Below, in pieces: positions 44,903 to 53,346 of a stretch of 64,000 nucleotides of DNA. The first letter of the stretch is position 1. Each line of letters begins with the position of its first letter. Origin of the DNA: Alphaproteobacteria bacterium (GTDB lineage Bacteria > Pseudomonadota > Alphaproteobacteria > Rhizobiales > JAJFHR01); NCBI GenBank assembly GCA_024278055.1, contig JAJRTY010000024.1, forward strand, positions 17,744 to 81,743, in the 5' to 3' direction. The notes beneath the pieces were generated by a model. That model made no database searches and had not been told where the DNA came from. It saw only the letters and a list, made by a program, of their open reading frames with translations. Both the position numbers and the translations under genes were made by a program.

Positions 44903-46128
44903 AAAAACCTCCGTGTGGTTTTTTCAATCCGCGCAGCCAGTGCGCCCGCCGTCGGCATAGGATCACTAAGCCGGTGCAGGGGAGCCACATGGTTCATCGG
45001 CAACACGCTTTTAACCCACTCGCCAAATCCGATTTTGCCCTGCCGGTATAATTCAATAAAAGCCAATGTATCGCGCAAGCCATACCAGAAGGTCATATTC
45101 TGTTGGAAAGTGCTGAATTTCGGCATTGGTTGTTGGGTGACACTACAATAAAAAATCAGGTCAATAGGAGCTCCCGACTGGATGACCAGTTCCTGGGCAG
45201 CCGTAAAGCGGGCGTTACACTCGATGACTTTTAGCAGGTTATCACGCGGATCGCGCTTGAACTCGATATTGCCAAGGCCGGAAAAACCAATTCCGGTGAA
45301 AAACTTTTTGCCAGCCTCCGCAGTCTCCGGCAACCATTCGCTGGCGTGATAACAGGCCAGACCCTGGTTTTGCGGAAAGCGCCTGATGATGCGTTTGGTA
45401 TAATCAAACAGGACGTTGTCATCGCCGTCTATATACGTGTAATAGCTGCTCAACAGGCAATCCGGTCCCGGAATCATTTCTATCACCATGACGTCAAGAT
45501 TGTTTTGCCACGACAGGCGAACCTTTTCTGCAAGTTCATCAAAACTGTCTTCAATAATAAACAGTTTGCAGCCAAATATTTTTGAAAACCTGTGCGAGAT
45601 AATCGGTTTGACCATAACCGGAAACTGGATGGCCTCGCGAATGGCTTCAAGATCACGCTCCGAGTTTACATCCCAGAATTGCGGCGTTGCTACACCGGCC
45701 TTTCGCGCAAGTTCGAGTGTCTCTCTTTTGTCCAGAAGCGCATTTTGCAGCCCGGCATTGCCATCACCAAGCAGATAGTGGCGGCCAAGTTCTTCGCGAT
45801 TGGCGGCAACAAACTCTATAGCCACATCGCTGCAACATATAATCAGGCTGCCATGAAGGTCTTGCGATTTTCCCGATAATAAAAGCCCGGCCCAATAATC
45901 AGCCGCAGCCTCATCCCTTGGCACCGGCAGGCTTTGCGCACAATACCTCGAATACCGGCCCCAGCAATCTGCATCTCCGCTCACCCGCGTCTTGATGCCC
46001 AGTTTTCCAAACCGGCGCACCAGCGACAAGGCATTCTCTTTGCCGCCAAGCACCAGAACCGGCGTTGACGTATCTATATTCTTTTCATCAAATGCTGCAA
46101 TATCTACTACCGGCCTATGAATATTCAT
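44899..46128 (-). CDS. ATP-grasp ligase, carbamoyl-phosphate-synthase-like, second cluster
   Basis: A 409-residue ATP-grasp protein with preATP-grasp Rossmann start (TPVLVLGGKENALSLVRRFG), ATP-binding segments (FPVMVKPIISHRFSKIFG, VMVIEMIPG) and the Mg site GLGNIEFKRDPRDNLLKVIECNARF (two parts, about 275-300). The ATG at 46128 has AGAGG six bases upstream; the frame extends far upstream only as a shadow of the neighbouring gene. The same enzyme type occurs at 26129-27376. It probably ligates an amino acid or a related acid. Confidence 0.8.
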   Translation of the reverse strand: MNIHRPVVDIAAFDEKNIDTSTPVLVLGGKENALSLVRRFGKLGIKTRVSGDADCWGRYSRYCAQSLPVPRDEAAADYWAGLLLSGKSQDLHGSLIICCSDVAIEFVAANREELGRHYLLGDGNAGLQNALLDKRETLELARKAGVATPQFWDVNSERDLEAIREAIQFPVMVKPIISHRFSKIFGCKLFIIEDSFDELAEKVRLSWQNNLDVMVIEMIPGPDCLLSSYYTYIDGDDNVLFDYTKRIIRRFPQNQGLACYHASEWLPETAEAGKKFFTGIGFSGLGNIEFKRDPRDNLLKVIECNARFTAAQELVIQSGAPIDLIFYCSVTQQPMPKFSTFQQNMTFWYGLRDTLAFIELYRQGKIGFGEWVKSVLPMNHVAPLHRLSDPMPTAGALAARIEKTTRRFL

Positions 46129-47356
46129 GAACATCCTCTTGTTCTGACTTCTCCAAACCGCCGGATGGCCGGATGAGCCTGTTTCGATTTTTACCGTTTT
46201 TCTGATCATTGCCATTGACAGTGTTCGGCGCACGTTGCCTGGCTGCACCCACTTCCATGACGCCAATACGATTTGACAACATGTAGTCGATAACCATTTC
46301 CGCCACAGGGTTGGCCTCTTCAGGATTGGCGACCAGATAGTGGTGATGAAGTCCCGGTGTGGTATTAATTTCACTGATCCGGCAATTTTCCGGATCAAGC
46401 GGCTGACTGATATCCTTGCAGATAAGATCAACGCCCACAAACCTCGCACCGAGCTTTCGTACAAGTTCACCACATTGCTGCTCAATATCCGGGTGAACCC
46501 GGGCAGTAACATTGACGTTGCCGCTTCGGTCATTCTCATTGACGGCACGCTTGATTTGCACGATTTGTCCCGTTTCAGGAATGTCGGAAAGAGAAATACC
46601 CTGCTCCTGCATCCAGTTGCGGGCGTCTTTGTCGACAACCAGCGGACTTAACGCCCTGAACGGCATTTCATTCTTGCGCCGGGCATTTTCCCGGCCAACC
46701 AGTTTTTTAATCGTGGCAACACCATCACCGACAACCACCGGTGGATCGCGGCGGATGGCATCAATGAGTTTGCCATCGAGATAAAGCAGCCGGAAAGAGG
46801 CACCTTGCAGCTGTTCTTCTACAATCAGCGTATGATCAAACCGAGCCGCCAGCCGTGCAGCGGAAATCAATTGAGAGATTGTATCTATACCGGTGGTAAC
46901 ACCGCGACCGCCACCCGTACCGCTGGCGGGCTTCACCACCACTGTCTTTTCATTGGCCAGAAAAGCCTCAGCCACGTCAAGGTTTTGCATCGAAAACAGA
47001 CAATGACGGGCAAGCGGAACACCCATTTCACTTAAAAGCGAATAGGTCATCGCCTTGTCGCCCATGACTTTCAGCATCAAATGGTCTTCAAGCATCACCT
47101 GATATTGTTTGACGAATGTGACCAGACCGTTCCGGCTGATGCGCGAATAGCCGAATTGATCGTGGCGAATGTCAGCCACAAGCTTTTCCGCCACACCTTG
47201 CCACAGCTCATCATAGTAACTTTGCCGCAATTTTCTATATTGCAACAGGCGCGCAATTCCGGGTAAATCGGCAAAAAAGAACAGCCTGTACCAGGCCCGC
47301 CACAATGTGGTTGTTATCATTCTTAACGAAATTCCAGACATGCAGCTCGGTTCCAT
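46115..47356 (-). CDS. ATP-grasp ligase resembling the cyanophycin synthetase/RimK group
   Basis: A 413-residue protein. Residues about 90-350 form an ATP-grasp domain: DKAMTYSLLSEMGVPLARH, KTVVVKPASGTGGGRGV (about 137-153), LIVEEQLQGASFRLLYLDGKLID, VGVDLICKDI and the Mg-binding ISEINTTPGLHHHY. These are close to the ATP-grasp part of cyanophycin synthetase, which joins amino acids to a peptide carboxyl, but the Mur-ligase-like half is missing. The basic, Gln/Asn-rich tail (after about 375) overlaps the next gene by 14 bases. The start could also be the ATG at 47341. Confidence 0.78.
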   Translation of the reverse strand: MEPSCMSGISLRMITTTLWRAWYRLFFFADLPGIARLLQYRKLRQSYYDELWQGVAEKLVADIRHDQFGYSRISRNGLVTFVKQYQVMLEDHLMLKVMGDKAMTYSLLSEMGVPLARHCLFSMQNLDVAEAFLANEKTVVVKPASGTGGGRGVTTGIDTISQLISAARLAARFDHTLIVEEQLQGASFRLLYLDGKLIDAIRRDPPVVVGDGVATIKKLVGRENARRKNEMPFRALSPLVVDKDARNWMQEQGISLSDIPETGQIVQIKRAVNENDRSGNVNVTARVHPDIEQQCGELVRKLGARFVGVDLICKDISQPLDPENCRISEINTTPGLHHHYLVANPEEANPVAEMVIDYMLSNRIGVMEVGAARQRAPNTVNGNDQKNGKNRNRLIRPSGGLEKSEQEDVHEYS

Positions 47357-47370
47357 TGCCCCGGATAAAA

Positions 47371-47400
47371 CTGTTTTCAGGTGAATATACCTGAAAACAG
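47371..47400. terminator. Perfect 12-base-stem hairpin between rraA-like and ATP-grasp genes
   Basis: Arms CTGTTTTCAGGT (47371-47382) and ACCTGAAAACAG (47389-47400) flank a 6-base loop. On the minus strand it is followed by TTTTAT, so it could be a weak intrinsic terminator or attenuator setting the ratio of the aldolase to the downstream enzymes. The dyad could equally be a protein-binding operator. Confidence 0.6.
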
Positions 47401-47422
47401 TTAATATGATTGCCTACAGGTC

Positions 47423-48241
47423 CTATTCAAATTCGCAGCCATCCTGAGCCAGCTGGTTATCAACCCAGTCATTTGAAAACTTGCCTGCTTTAACGCTGTT
47501 AACATAATTGGCCATGCGCTCGGTCTGCTCATCAAGGTAATCACAGGTATCAGCTGCAAACTCCTTGCGAACAACAACGATACCGCTGTCATCGGCGCAG
47601 ATTACATCACCTGAGTTAACCACAATACCGCCACAACTGACGGTGTGGCCCAACTCGCCGGGACCTCTGTGCAATGGTCCAAAAGCTGTAATACCAGTTG
47701 AATAGATCGGCAGCCCGACGTCTTGCAATCCTGGCAGATCACGCACCAGCCCATCAACGATGAACCCGGCAATACCGAGGTGTTTTGCTTTATTTCCAAT
47801 AAGGTCGCCCACCAGAGCATTGCGTGAGCCGCCACTGGTATCGATAACAATAACATCGCCCGGCTTAGCCACATCGAGCGCCTTGTGAACCATCAGATTA
47901 TCACCGGGAAAAACCTTGACCGTCAGCGCAACACCGCACAGGGGCTTGTCGTTGACAACGTTTCGGATGGCCGGATCCATGGTAAACATGCGATTGAGTG
48001 CATCAGAAATGTCCGGTGTTTCAAACCGGGACAGTTTGGCGACAAGTTCAGCTGATACGCGTTCATATTTGCTGTTTACCCGAAACCCCGGTCCCGGGCG
48101 CATTTCAGAAGAAGCTGGCTTACTATGGGTTAATTCAACGATTTTCCGGCTATCGTCAGACCGAAATGCTGAACTTGTCTCGGCTTTGCGCATCTTTGTC
48201 CAATCAACAACGTTCTCACCGCATTTCTTCGCATTCTTCAT
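47423..48241 (-). CDS. RraA-family protein / 4-hydroxy-4-methyl-2-oxoglutarate aldolase-like
   Basis: A 272-residue protein. The conserved RraA/HMG-aldolase domain covers about residues 75-255, with DISDALNR (about 81), PGDNLMVHKALDVAKPGDVIVIDTSG (in two segments, about 118-143), the substrate/Mg loop GDLIGNKAKHLGIAGFIVDGLVRD (about 153-176) and a late ICADDSGIVVV. These folds act as metal-dependent 2-oxo acid aldolases or decarboxylases, not only as RNase E inhibitors. The ATG at 48241 follows AAGGAG. The first about 70 residues are an extension without a recognised domain. Confidence 0.78.
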   Translation of the reverse strand: MKNAKKCGENVVDWTKMRKAETSSAFRSDDSRKIVELTHSKPASSEMRPGPGFRVNSKYERVSAELVAKLSRFETPDISDALNRMFTMDPAIRNVVNDKPLCGVALTVKVFPGDNLMVHKALDVAKPGDVIVIDTSGGSRNALVGDLIGNKAKHLGIAGFIVDGLVRDLPGLQDVGLPIYSTGITAFGPLHRGPGELGHTVSCGGIVVNSGDVICADDSGIVVVRKEFAADTCDYLDEQTERMANYVNSVKAGKFSNDWVDNQLAQDGCEFE

Positions 48242-48495
48242 GGCCGCACTCCTTTTTGAGAATTTCGATACTAGCTGCAAAGACCGCAGCAATTTTCATG
48301 CCACAGGCCTCAGCTTCAAATTGGCACAGTCAGCAATTTTCGGTTGAAAAGATTAAAAAATTTAATAGATTTTCCTGCCACTCTACATTATCGGCGCCGG
48401 TTCAAAGACTGTTGGCCTTCTATAACTATTCCATTGACATTCAATTTCTTTAAGATCATCGTTTGCGTGTAATAGTAAATTCGGGAGGTACATCT

Positions 48496-50232
48496 ATGAA
48501 GAAAGTAATGATATCTGCACTTACTCTAGTAGCAGCGCTGGCTGTTTCCGCACCTGCATGGGCGGGAATAGAAGAGGCCAAAAAATGGGTGGAAACAGAG
48601 TTCCAGCCCTCGACCCTGTCAAAAAGCGAACAGATGAAAGAAATGGAGTGGTTTATCAAGGCCGCTGAGCCCTTTAAAGGCATGGAAATCAACGTTCTGT
48701 CTGAGGGAATTCCCACCCATGATTACGAATCAAAAGTTCTCACAAAGGCTTTTGAGGAAATCACCGGAATAAAAGTCAATCACCAGATTCTGCGCGAAGG
48801 TGAAGTCGTCCAGGCGGTACAGACCCAGATGCAGACCCGGCGCAACCTTTATGATGCTTACATCAATGATTCTGATTTGATCGGCACCCATTCGCGTCTC
48901 CAGCTGGCCGTCAATCTTACTGACTGGATGGCGGGTGAAGGCAAGGACGTTACCTCACCAACACTGGATATCGATGATTTCATTGGCAAATCTTTCACCA
49001 CCGGTCCCGATGGCAAGCTGTATCAGCTTCCAGACCAGCAATTCGCCAATCTTTACTGGTTCCGTTATGACTGGTTCAAGCGCGCTGATCTTAAAAAGCG
49101 TTTTAAAGAAAAATATGGCTATGAGCTTGGTGTTCCGGTCAACTGGTCGGCCTATGAAGATATCGCCGAGTTTTTCTCTGAAGATGTCAAGGAAATTGAC
49201 GGCAAGCGCATCTACGGCCACATGGATTATGGCAAACGTGCGCCAGACCTTGGCTGGCGTATGACCGATGCCTGGCTGTCCATGGCCGGTGCCGGCTCAA
49301 AAGGCCTTCCCAATGGTATCCCGGTCGATGAATGGGGCATTCGCATGGAAAAAGGCTCTTGCAATCCGGTTGGTGCTTCTGTGTCACGTGGCGGTGCCAC
49401 TAACGGACCCGCAGCAGTCTATGCCATTCGCAAATGGGATGAGTGGCTAAGGAAGTACGCCCCTCCAGGTGCTGCTGATTTTGACTTCTATCAGTCCTTA
49501 CCAGCTCTGGCCTCAGGCAACGTTGCCCAGCAAATTTTCTGGTATACAGCCTTTACCGCAACAATGGTTGCGCCCAAAAGTGAAGGCAACAACACAGTAG
49601 ATGATGCCGGCAAGCCCTTGTGGCGGATGGCACCTTCACCGCATGGTCCTTATTGGGTTAACGGACAAAAACTTGGCTATCAGGATGCCGGTTCGTGGAC
49701 AATTTTCAAATCCACACCGGTAAAACGTCGCAAGGCAGCCTGGCTTTATGCCCAGTTTGTAACCTCCAAAACCCTTGATGTGAAAAAGAGCCATGTAGGT
49801 CTTACTTTCATCCGCGAATCCACGATCATGGATGAAAGCTTCACCAAACGCGCACCCAAGCTCGGTGGCTTGATTGAGTTTTACCGCTCACCAGACCGGG
49901 TCAACTGGACTCCGACCGGCGTCAACGTACCTGACTATCCTAAACTGGCGCAGCTTTGGTGGCAGAATATTGGTGATGTCAACTCGGGCACATTTACGCC
50001 ACAACAGGCGATGGACCGTCTTGCCGGAGAAATGGACAGCGTTATGGCCCGTATGCAGGCCGCTGACGAAAAAGCCAAAATCTATGGCGGTTGCGGCCCA
50101 CGGCTGAACCCGAAGGTAGACCCTGCGGTCTGGCTTAACAAGCCTGGTTCACCAAAGGCCAAACTGGCCAACGAAAAGCCAAAAGGTGAAACCATCGCTT
50201 ATGATGAACTCATCAAGCGCTGGGCTAAATAA
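48496..50232 (+). CDS. glpV: GlpV, glycerol ABC transporter substrate-binding protein
   Basis: Periplasmic binding protein of 578 residues, much larger than usual sugar-binding proteins, as in the rhizobial glycerol uptake system. It has a signal peptide (MKKVMISALTLVAALAVSAPAWA) and typical segments such as EGIPTHDYESKVLTKAFEEI and DQQFANLYWFRYDWF. GGGAGG precedes the ATG. The permeases and ATPases that follow match the glpSTPQU gene set, making glycerol the most probable ligand. No glycerol kinase or glycerol-3-phosphate dehydrogenase gene is in the window. Confidence 0.88.
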   Translation: MKKVMISALTLVAALAVSAPAWAGIEEAKKWVETEFQPSTLSKSEQMKEMEWFIKAAEPFKGMEINVLSEGIPTHDYESKVLTKAFEEITGIKVNHQILREGEVVQAVQTQMQTRRNLYDAYINDSDLIGTHSRLQLAVNLTDWMAGEGKDVTSPTLDIDDFIGKSFTTGPDGKLYQLPDQQFANLYWFRYDWFKRADLKKRFKEKYGYELGVPVNWSAYEDIAEFFSEDVKEIDGKRIYGHMDYGKRAPDLGWRMTDAWLSMAGAGSKGLPNGIPVDEWGIRMEKGSCNPVGASVSRGGATNGPAAVYAIRKWDEWLRKYAPPGAADFDFYQSLPALASGNVAQQIFWYTAFTATMVAPKSEGNNTVDDAGKPLWRMAPSPHGPYWVNGQKLGYQDAGSWTIFKSTPVKRRKAAWLYAQFVTSKTLDVKKSHVGLTFIRESTIMDESFTKRAPKLGGLIEFYRSPDRVNWTPTGVNVPDYPKLAQLWWQNIGDVNSGTFTPQQAMDRLAGEMDSVMARMQAADEKAKIYGGCGPRLNPKVDPAVWLNKPGSPKAKLANEKPKGETIAYDELIKRWAK

Positions 50233-50250
50233 TAGTCCTGGAAGTGAATA

Positions 50251-50281
50251 ACCGGAGGAGGATCCTGCAACCTCCTCCGGT
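50251..50281. terminator. GC-rich hairpin between glpV and glpS
   Basis: Arms ACCGGAGGAGG (50251-50261) and CCTCCTCCGGT (50271-50281) enclose a 9-base loop. Only a short T-containing sequence follows. It likely stabilises the binding-protein mRNA or causes partial termination, the same arrangement as after potF. Confidence 0.55.
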
Positions 50282-50321
50282 GTTCTATAGCTGTAACTCT
50301 TTGCCTTGGTGTTAAGTGCCC

Positions 50322-51389
50322 ATGACGCTGGTTTTCAAAGACGTGTCGTTGAATGTGGGGGCGCAAACTCATATTTATCCCACCAACCTCGAGTTCGGGC
50401 AGACCGGCTTCAATATCCTGCTTGGCACCACGCTCGCCGGCAAAACCACATTGATGCAGATAATGGCTGGCCTGATCAAACCGACCGCAGGTGAGATCTG
50501 GTTTGACGGCAGAAATGTTACCGGCACCTCGGTACAAAAACGAAATGTGTCACTGGTTCACCAGCAGTTCATCAATTACCCCAACATGAATGTTTTTGAA
50601 AACATTGCCTCTCCTTTACGCGTTATCGGTATGGGTAAAGCTGAAATTACCCGGCAGGTGGAAACCATCGCCGAGATGCTGAAAATGACCCCCATGCTCG
50701 GGCGTAAACCGGCTGAACTTTCCGGCGGCCAGCAACAACGCACCGCCCTGGCCCGCGCGCTGGTCAAGCAGGCTGATCTGGTTTTGCTCGATGAGCCCCT
50801 GGCCAACCTTGATTTTAAACTGCGCGAAGAACTGCGTGAAGAACTGCCCAAAATGTTTGAAAATCGCGGCTGCTGCGTTGTCTATGCCACAACAGAGCCA
50901 ATGGAAGCCCTGTTGCTGGGAGGACATACCGCCTGTTTGCATGAAGGTGCCATTACCCAGTTTGGCAAAACAGACGAGATTTATCGTGTACCCGCAAATC
51001 TGAAATCCGCGCAGGTGTTCTCCGACCCACCCATAAATATTGCCGCTGTCACCAAGCAGGGCAATCGCATTATTCTTAACAGCAATGTCAGCTGGGTCCT
51101 GGATAAAAACCTGCACCAGATGGCCGATGGACCCTATACTCTTGGCATCAGGCCGCATCACATCCTGCCATTTGAGACAGAGGGCAACTCAGTCAAAATC
51201 AGTGGCAAAGTCCTGGTAACGGAACTCAGCGGCTCGGAAAGCACAATTCATTTCAACCTCGATGACCTGTCATGGGTGTCACAGGCCTCAGGCATCCATG
51301 CCTTTGATCGCGAGACCATCAACTCATTTTACCTTCAGACCGACAGATGCCTGTATTTCGACAATAATGAGCAACTGGTGCAGACATGA
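50322..51389 (+). CDS. glpS: GlpS, ABC transporter ATPase of glycerol uptake
   Basis: A 355-residue ATPase with Walker A GTTLAGKTT (about 36-44), an intact LSGGQQQR signature (about 133-140), Walker B LVLLDEPLANLD (about 153-164) and a C-terminal TOBE-like region. The H-loop reads VVYATTEP, with Thr in place of the switch histidine (about residue 191). Its partner GlpT keeps that histidine but has a degenerate signature. A GTG at 50316 is an alternative start. No strong ribosome site is seen. Confidence 0.88.
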   Translation: MTLVFKDVSLNVGAQTHIYPTNLEFGQTGFNILLGTTLAGKTTLMQIMAGLIKPTAGEIWFDGRNVTGTSVQKRNVSLVHQQFINYPNMNVFENIASPLRVIGMGKAEITRQVETIAEMLKMTPMLGRKPAELSGGQQQRTALARALVKQADLVLLDEPLANLDFKLREELREELPKMFENRGCCVVYATTEPMEALLLGGHTACLHEGAITQFGKTDEIYRVPANLKSAQVFSDPPINIAAVTKQGNRIILNSNVSWVLDKNLHQMADGPYTLGIRPHHILPFETEGNSVKISGKVLVTELSGSESTIHFNLDDLSWVSQASGIHAFDRETINSFYLQTDRCLYFDNNEQLVQT

Positions 51390-51402
51390 GGTATTATTGA
51401 CG

Positions 51403-52470
51403 ATGGCCCATATTACCTTGCAGGATCTGAAACACTCCTATAACGAGCGCCCTGAAGATGACGACGACTGGGCCTTGAAACACCTGAACTTTGAATGTGA
51501 AGATGGCGGCGCCTATGCCCTGCTTGGGCCTTCGGGCTGTGGCAAAACCACTCTTCTCAACATCATTTCCGGCCTGTTGATACCGACTGAAGGCAGTGTG
51601 CTTTTTGATCAAAAAGATGTAACCGGCCTCATGCCGGATCAACGCAACATTGCCCAGGTGTTTCAGTTCCCCGTGGTCTATGACACCATGAGTGTCTATG
51701 ATAATCTGGCATTTCCGCTGCGCAACCGCGGACTTGAAGGTGAGGCGGTTGATCAGCGCGTACGCCAGATAGCCGCAATGATCGATCTCACCGACACCCT
51801 GCACCAGCGTGCCGCCGGTTTGAGCGCCGATGGCAAACAGAAAATCTCTTTAGGCCGGGGGCTGGTGCGTGCCGATGTCAATGTCATTATGTTCGATGAA
51901 CCTTTAACCGTGATCGACCCCCATCTCAAATGGCAGTTGCGCTCCAAGCTCAAAGAGCTGCACCAACAGGTCGGCACCACCATGATCTACGTCACCCATG
52001 ATCAGACCGAAGCGCTGACGTTTGCCGATAAAGTTGTCGTTATGTATGATGGTGCCGTGGTGCAGATCGGCACCCCGGTTGAATTATTTGAAAAGCCGCA
52101 ACACACTTTCGTCGGGCATTTTATCGGCTCACCCGGCATGAACATATTGCGCTGCGACCTTGATAACGGCAAGCCGGTTTTGGCCGGTGAGGTCATTCCC
52201 GCCAGCCCGGTCAAGCATGCCCCGCAAGCCGGTGCAAACCTCGAAATCGGCATTCGCCCCGAGTTCATACAATTCGCCAACACCGGTCTGGCGGTAAAAA
52301 TTATTCGCACCAGCGATGCCGGACGCTTCAGCATTGTAGAGGCTCTGCATAAAGACCAGTCAATAAAACTGCTGGTGCCTGAAGGGGAGGAAATTCCCTC
52401 AGAAAATGCCTTTATCGAATTTGATAAGGCTCACACGCAAATCTATGCCGATGGCCGGATAATTACCTGA
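51403..52470 (+). CDS. glpT: GlpT, ABC transporter ATPase of glycerol uptake
   Basis: A 355-residue ATPase with normal Walker A (GPSGCGKTT, about 42-50), Walker B (VIMFDEPLTVID, about 161-172) and H-loop (MIYVTHDQ, His 199). The signature is degenerate: LSADGKQ in place of LSGGQ (about 140-146). A TOBE-like C-terminal domain follows. The ATG at 51403 is 13 bases after glpS; the longer open frame upstream lies within glpS. This ABC protein is not the glycerol-3-phosphate antiporter that shares the name GlpT. Confidence 0.88.
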   Translation: MAHITLQDLKHSYNERPEDDDDWALKHLNFECEDGGAYALLGPSGCGKTTLLNIISGLLIPTEGSVLFDQKDVTGLMPDQRNIAQVFQFPVVYDTMSVYDNLAFPLRNRGLEGEAVDQRVRQIAAMIDLTDTLHQRAAGLSADGKQKISLGRGLVRADVNVIMFDEPLTVIDPHLKWQLRSKLKELHQQVGTTMIYVTHDQTEALTFADKVVVMYDGAVVQIGTPVELFEKPQHTFVGHFIGSPGMNILRCDLDNGKPVLAGEVIPASPVKHAPQAGANLEIGIRPEFIQFANTGLAVKIIRTSDAGRFSIVEALHKDQSIKLLVPEGEEIPSENAFIEFDKAHTQIYADGRIIT

Positions 52471-52476
52471 GGAAGG

Positions 52477-53346
52477 ATGATGGCAGCAAAAACCACAAAT
52501 CAAAAAGCATGGTTCTTCGTCATTCCGGTTGTGCTGCTGGTGGCCTTCAATGCGGTAATCCCGTTGATGACAGTTGTCAATTATTCGGTTCAGGAGACTT
52601 TTGGCGACAATGTCTTTTTCTGGGAAGGCATCAGATGGTTTGAACAGGTTCTTAATTCGGAACGTTTTCAGTCATCCCTTGGCCGCCAAGTCATCTTTAC
52701 CAGCATCATACTGGCAATTGAAATACCACTTGGTATTGCCATAGCGCTCACCATGCCGCGCAAGGGCCCCTGGGTTTCTGTGTGCCTGGTTTTGATGGCG
52801 CTGCCATTGCTGATACCGTGGAATGTGGTCGGCTCCATGTGGAATATTTTTGCCCTGCCTGAAATCGGTCTTATGGGCAAGGGATTGAATGCGCTCGGGT
52901 TTGATTTCAACTTCACCCGCCAGCCGCTTGATGCCTGGTTCACCGTGATTTTGATGGACGTATGGCACTGGACATCTTTGGTGGTGCTGCTGGCATATGC
53001 GGGCTTGTGTTCAATTCCCGATGCCTACTATCAGGCTGCAAGAATTGATGGTGCCAGCCGCTGGGCGATTTTCAGATTTATTCAACTGCCGAAAATGAAA
53101 CGGGTTTTGACCATTGCCATCCTGCTGCGCTTCATGGACAGTTTCATGATCTATACCGAACCCTTTGTACTCACCGGCGGTGGTCCCGGCAATTCAACCA
53201 CCTTCCTGTCAATTGATCTGGTCAAGACCGCCCTGGGGCAGTTTGATCTGGGGCCGGCAGCCGCCATGTCGCTGATTTACTTCCTGATAGTGCTGCTGGT
53301 GAGCTGGATTTTTTACACCCTCATGATGAAAGACGAGGTGGAATGA
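52477..53346 (+). CDS. glpP: GlpP, glycerol ABC transporter permease
   Basis: A 289-residue permease with about six membrane segments and the BPD EAA loop YYQAARIDGASRWAIFRFIQLP (about 187-208). It starts 6 bases after glpT and overlaps glpQ by 4 bases. Sugar-type (MalF-like) permeases have the same organisation; the glycerol assignment comes from the operon. Confidence 0.88.
   Translation: MMAAKTTNQKAWFFVIPVVLLVAFNAVIPLMTVVNYSVQETFGDNVFFWEGIRWFEQVLNSERFQSSLGRQVIFTSIILAIEIPLGIAIALTMPRKGPWVSVCLVLMALPLLIPWNVVGSMWNIFALPEIGLMGKGLNALGFDFNFTRQPLDAWFTVILMDVWHWTSLVVLLAYAGLCSIPDAYYQAARIDGASRWAIFRFIQLPKMKRVLTIAILLRFMDSFMIYTEPFVLTGGGPGNSTTFLSIDLVKTALGQFDLGPAAAMSLIYFLIVLLVSWIFYTLMMKDEVE

Noticed and set aside
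46129-46638. N-terminal extension of about 170 residues on the second-cluster ATP-grasp gene
   Set aside because: The extension is out-of-frame sequence of the preceding ATP-grasp gene; the ATG at 46128 with AGAGG upstream directly precedes the family domain.
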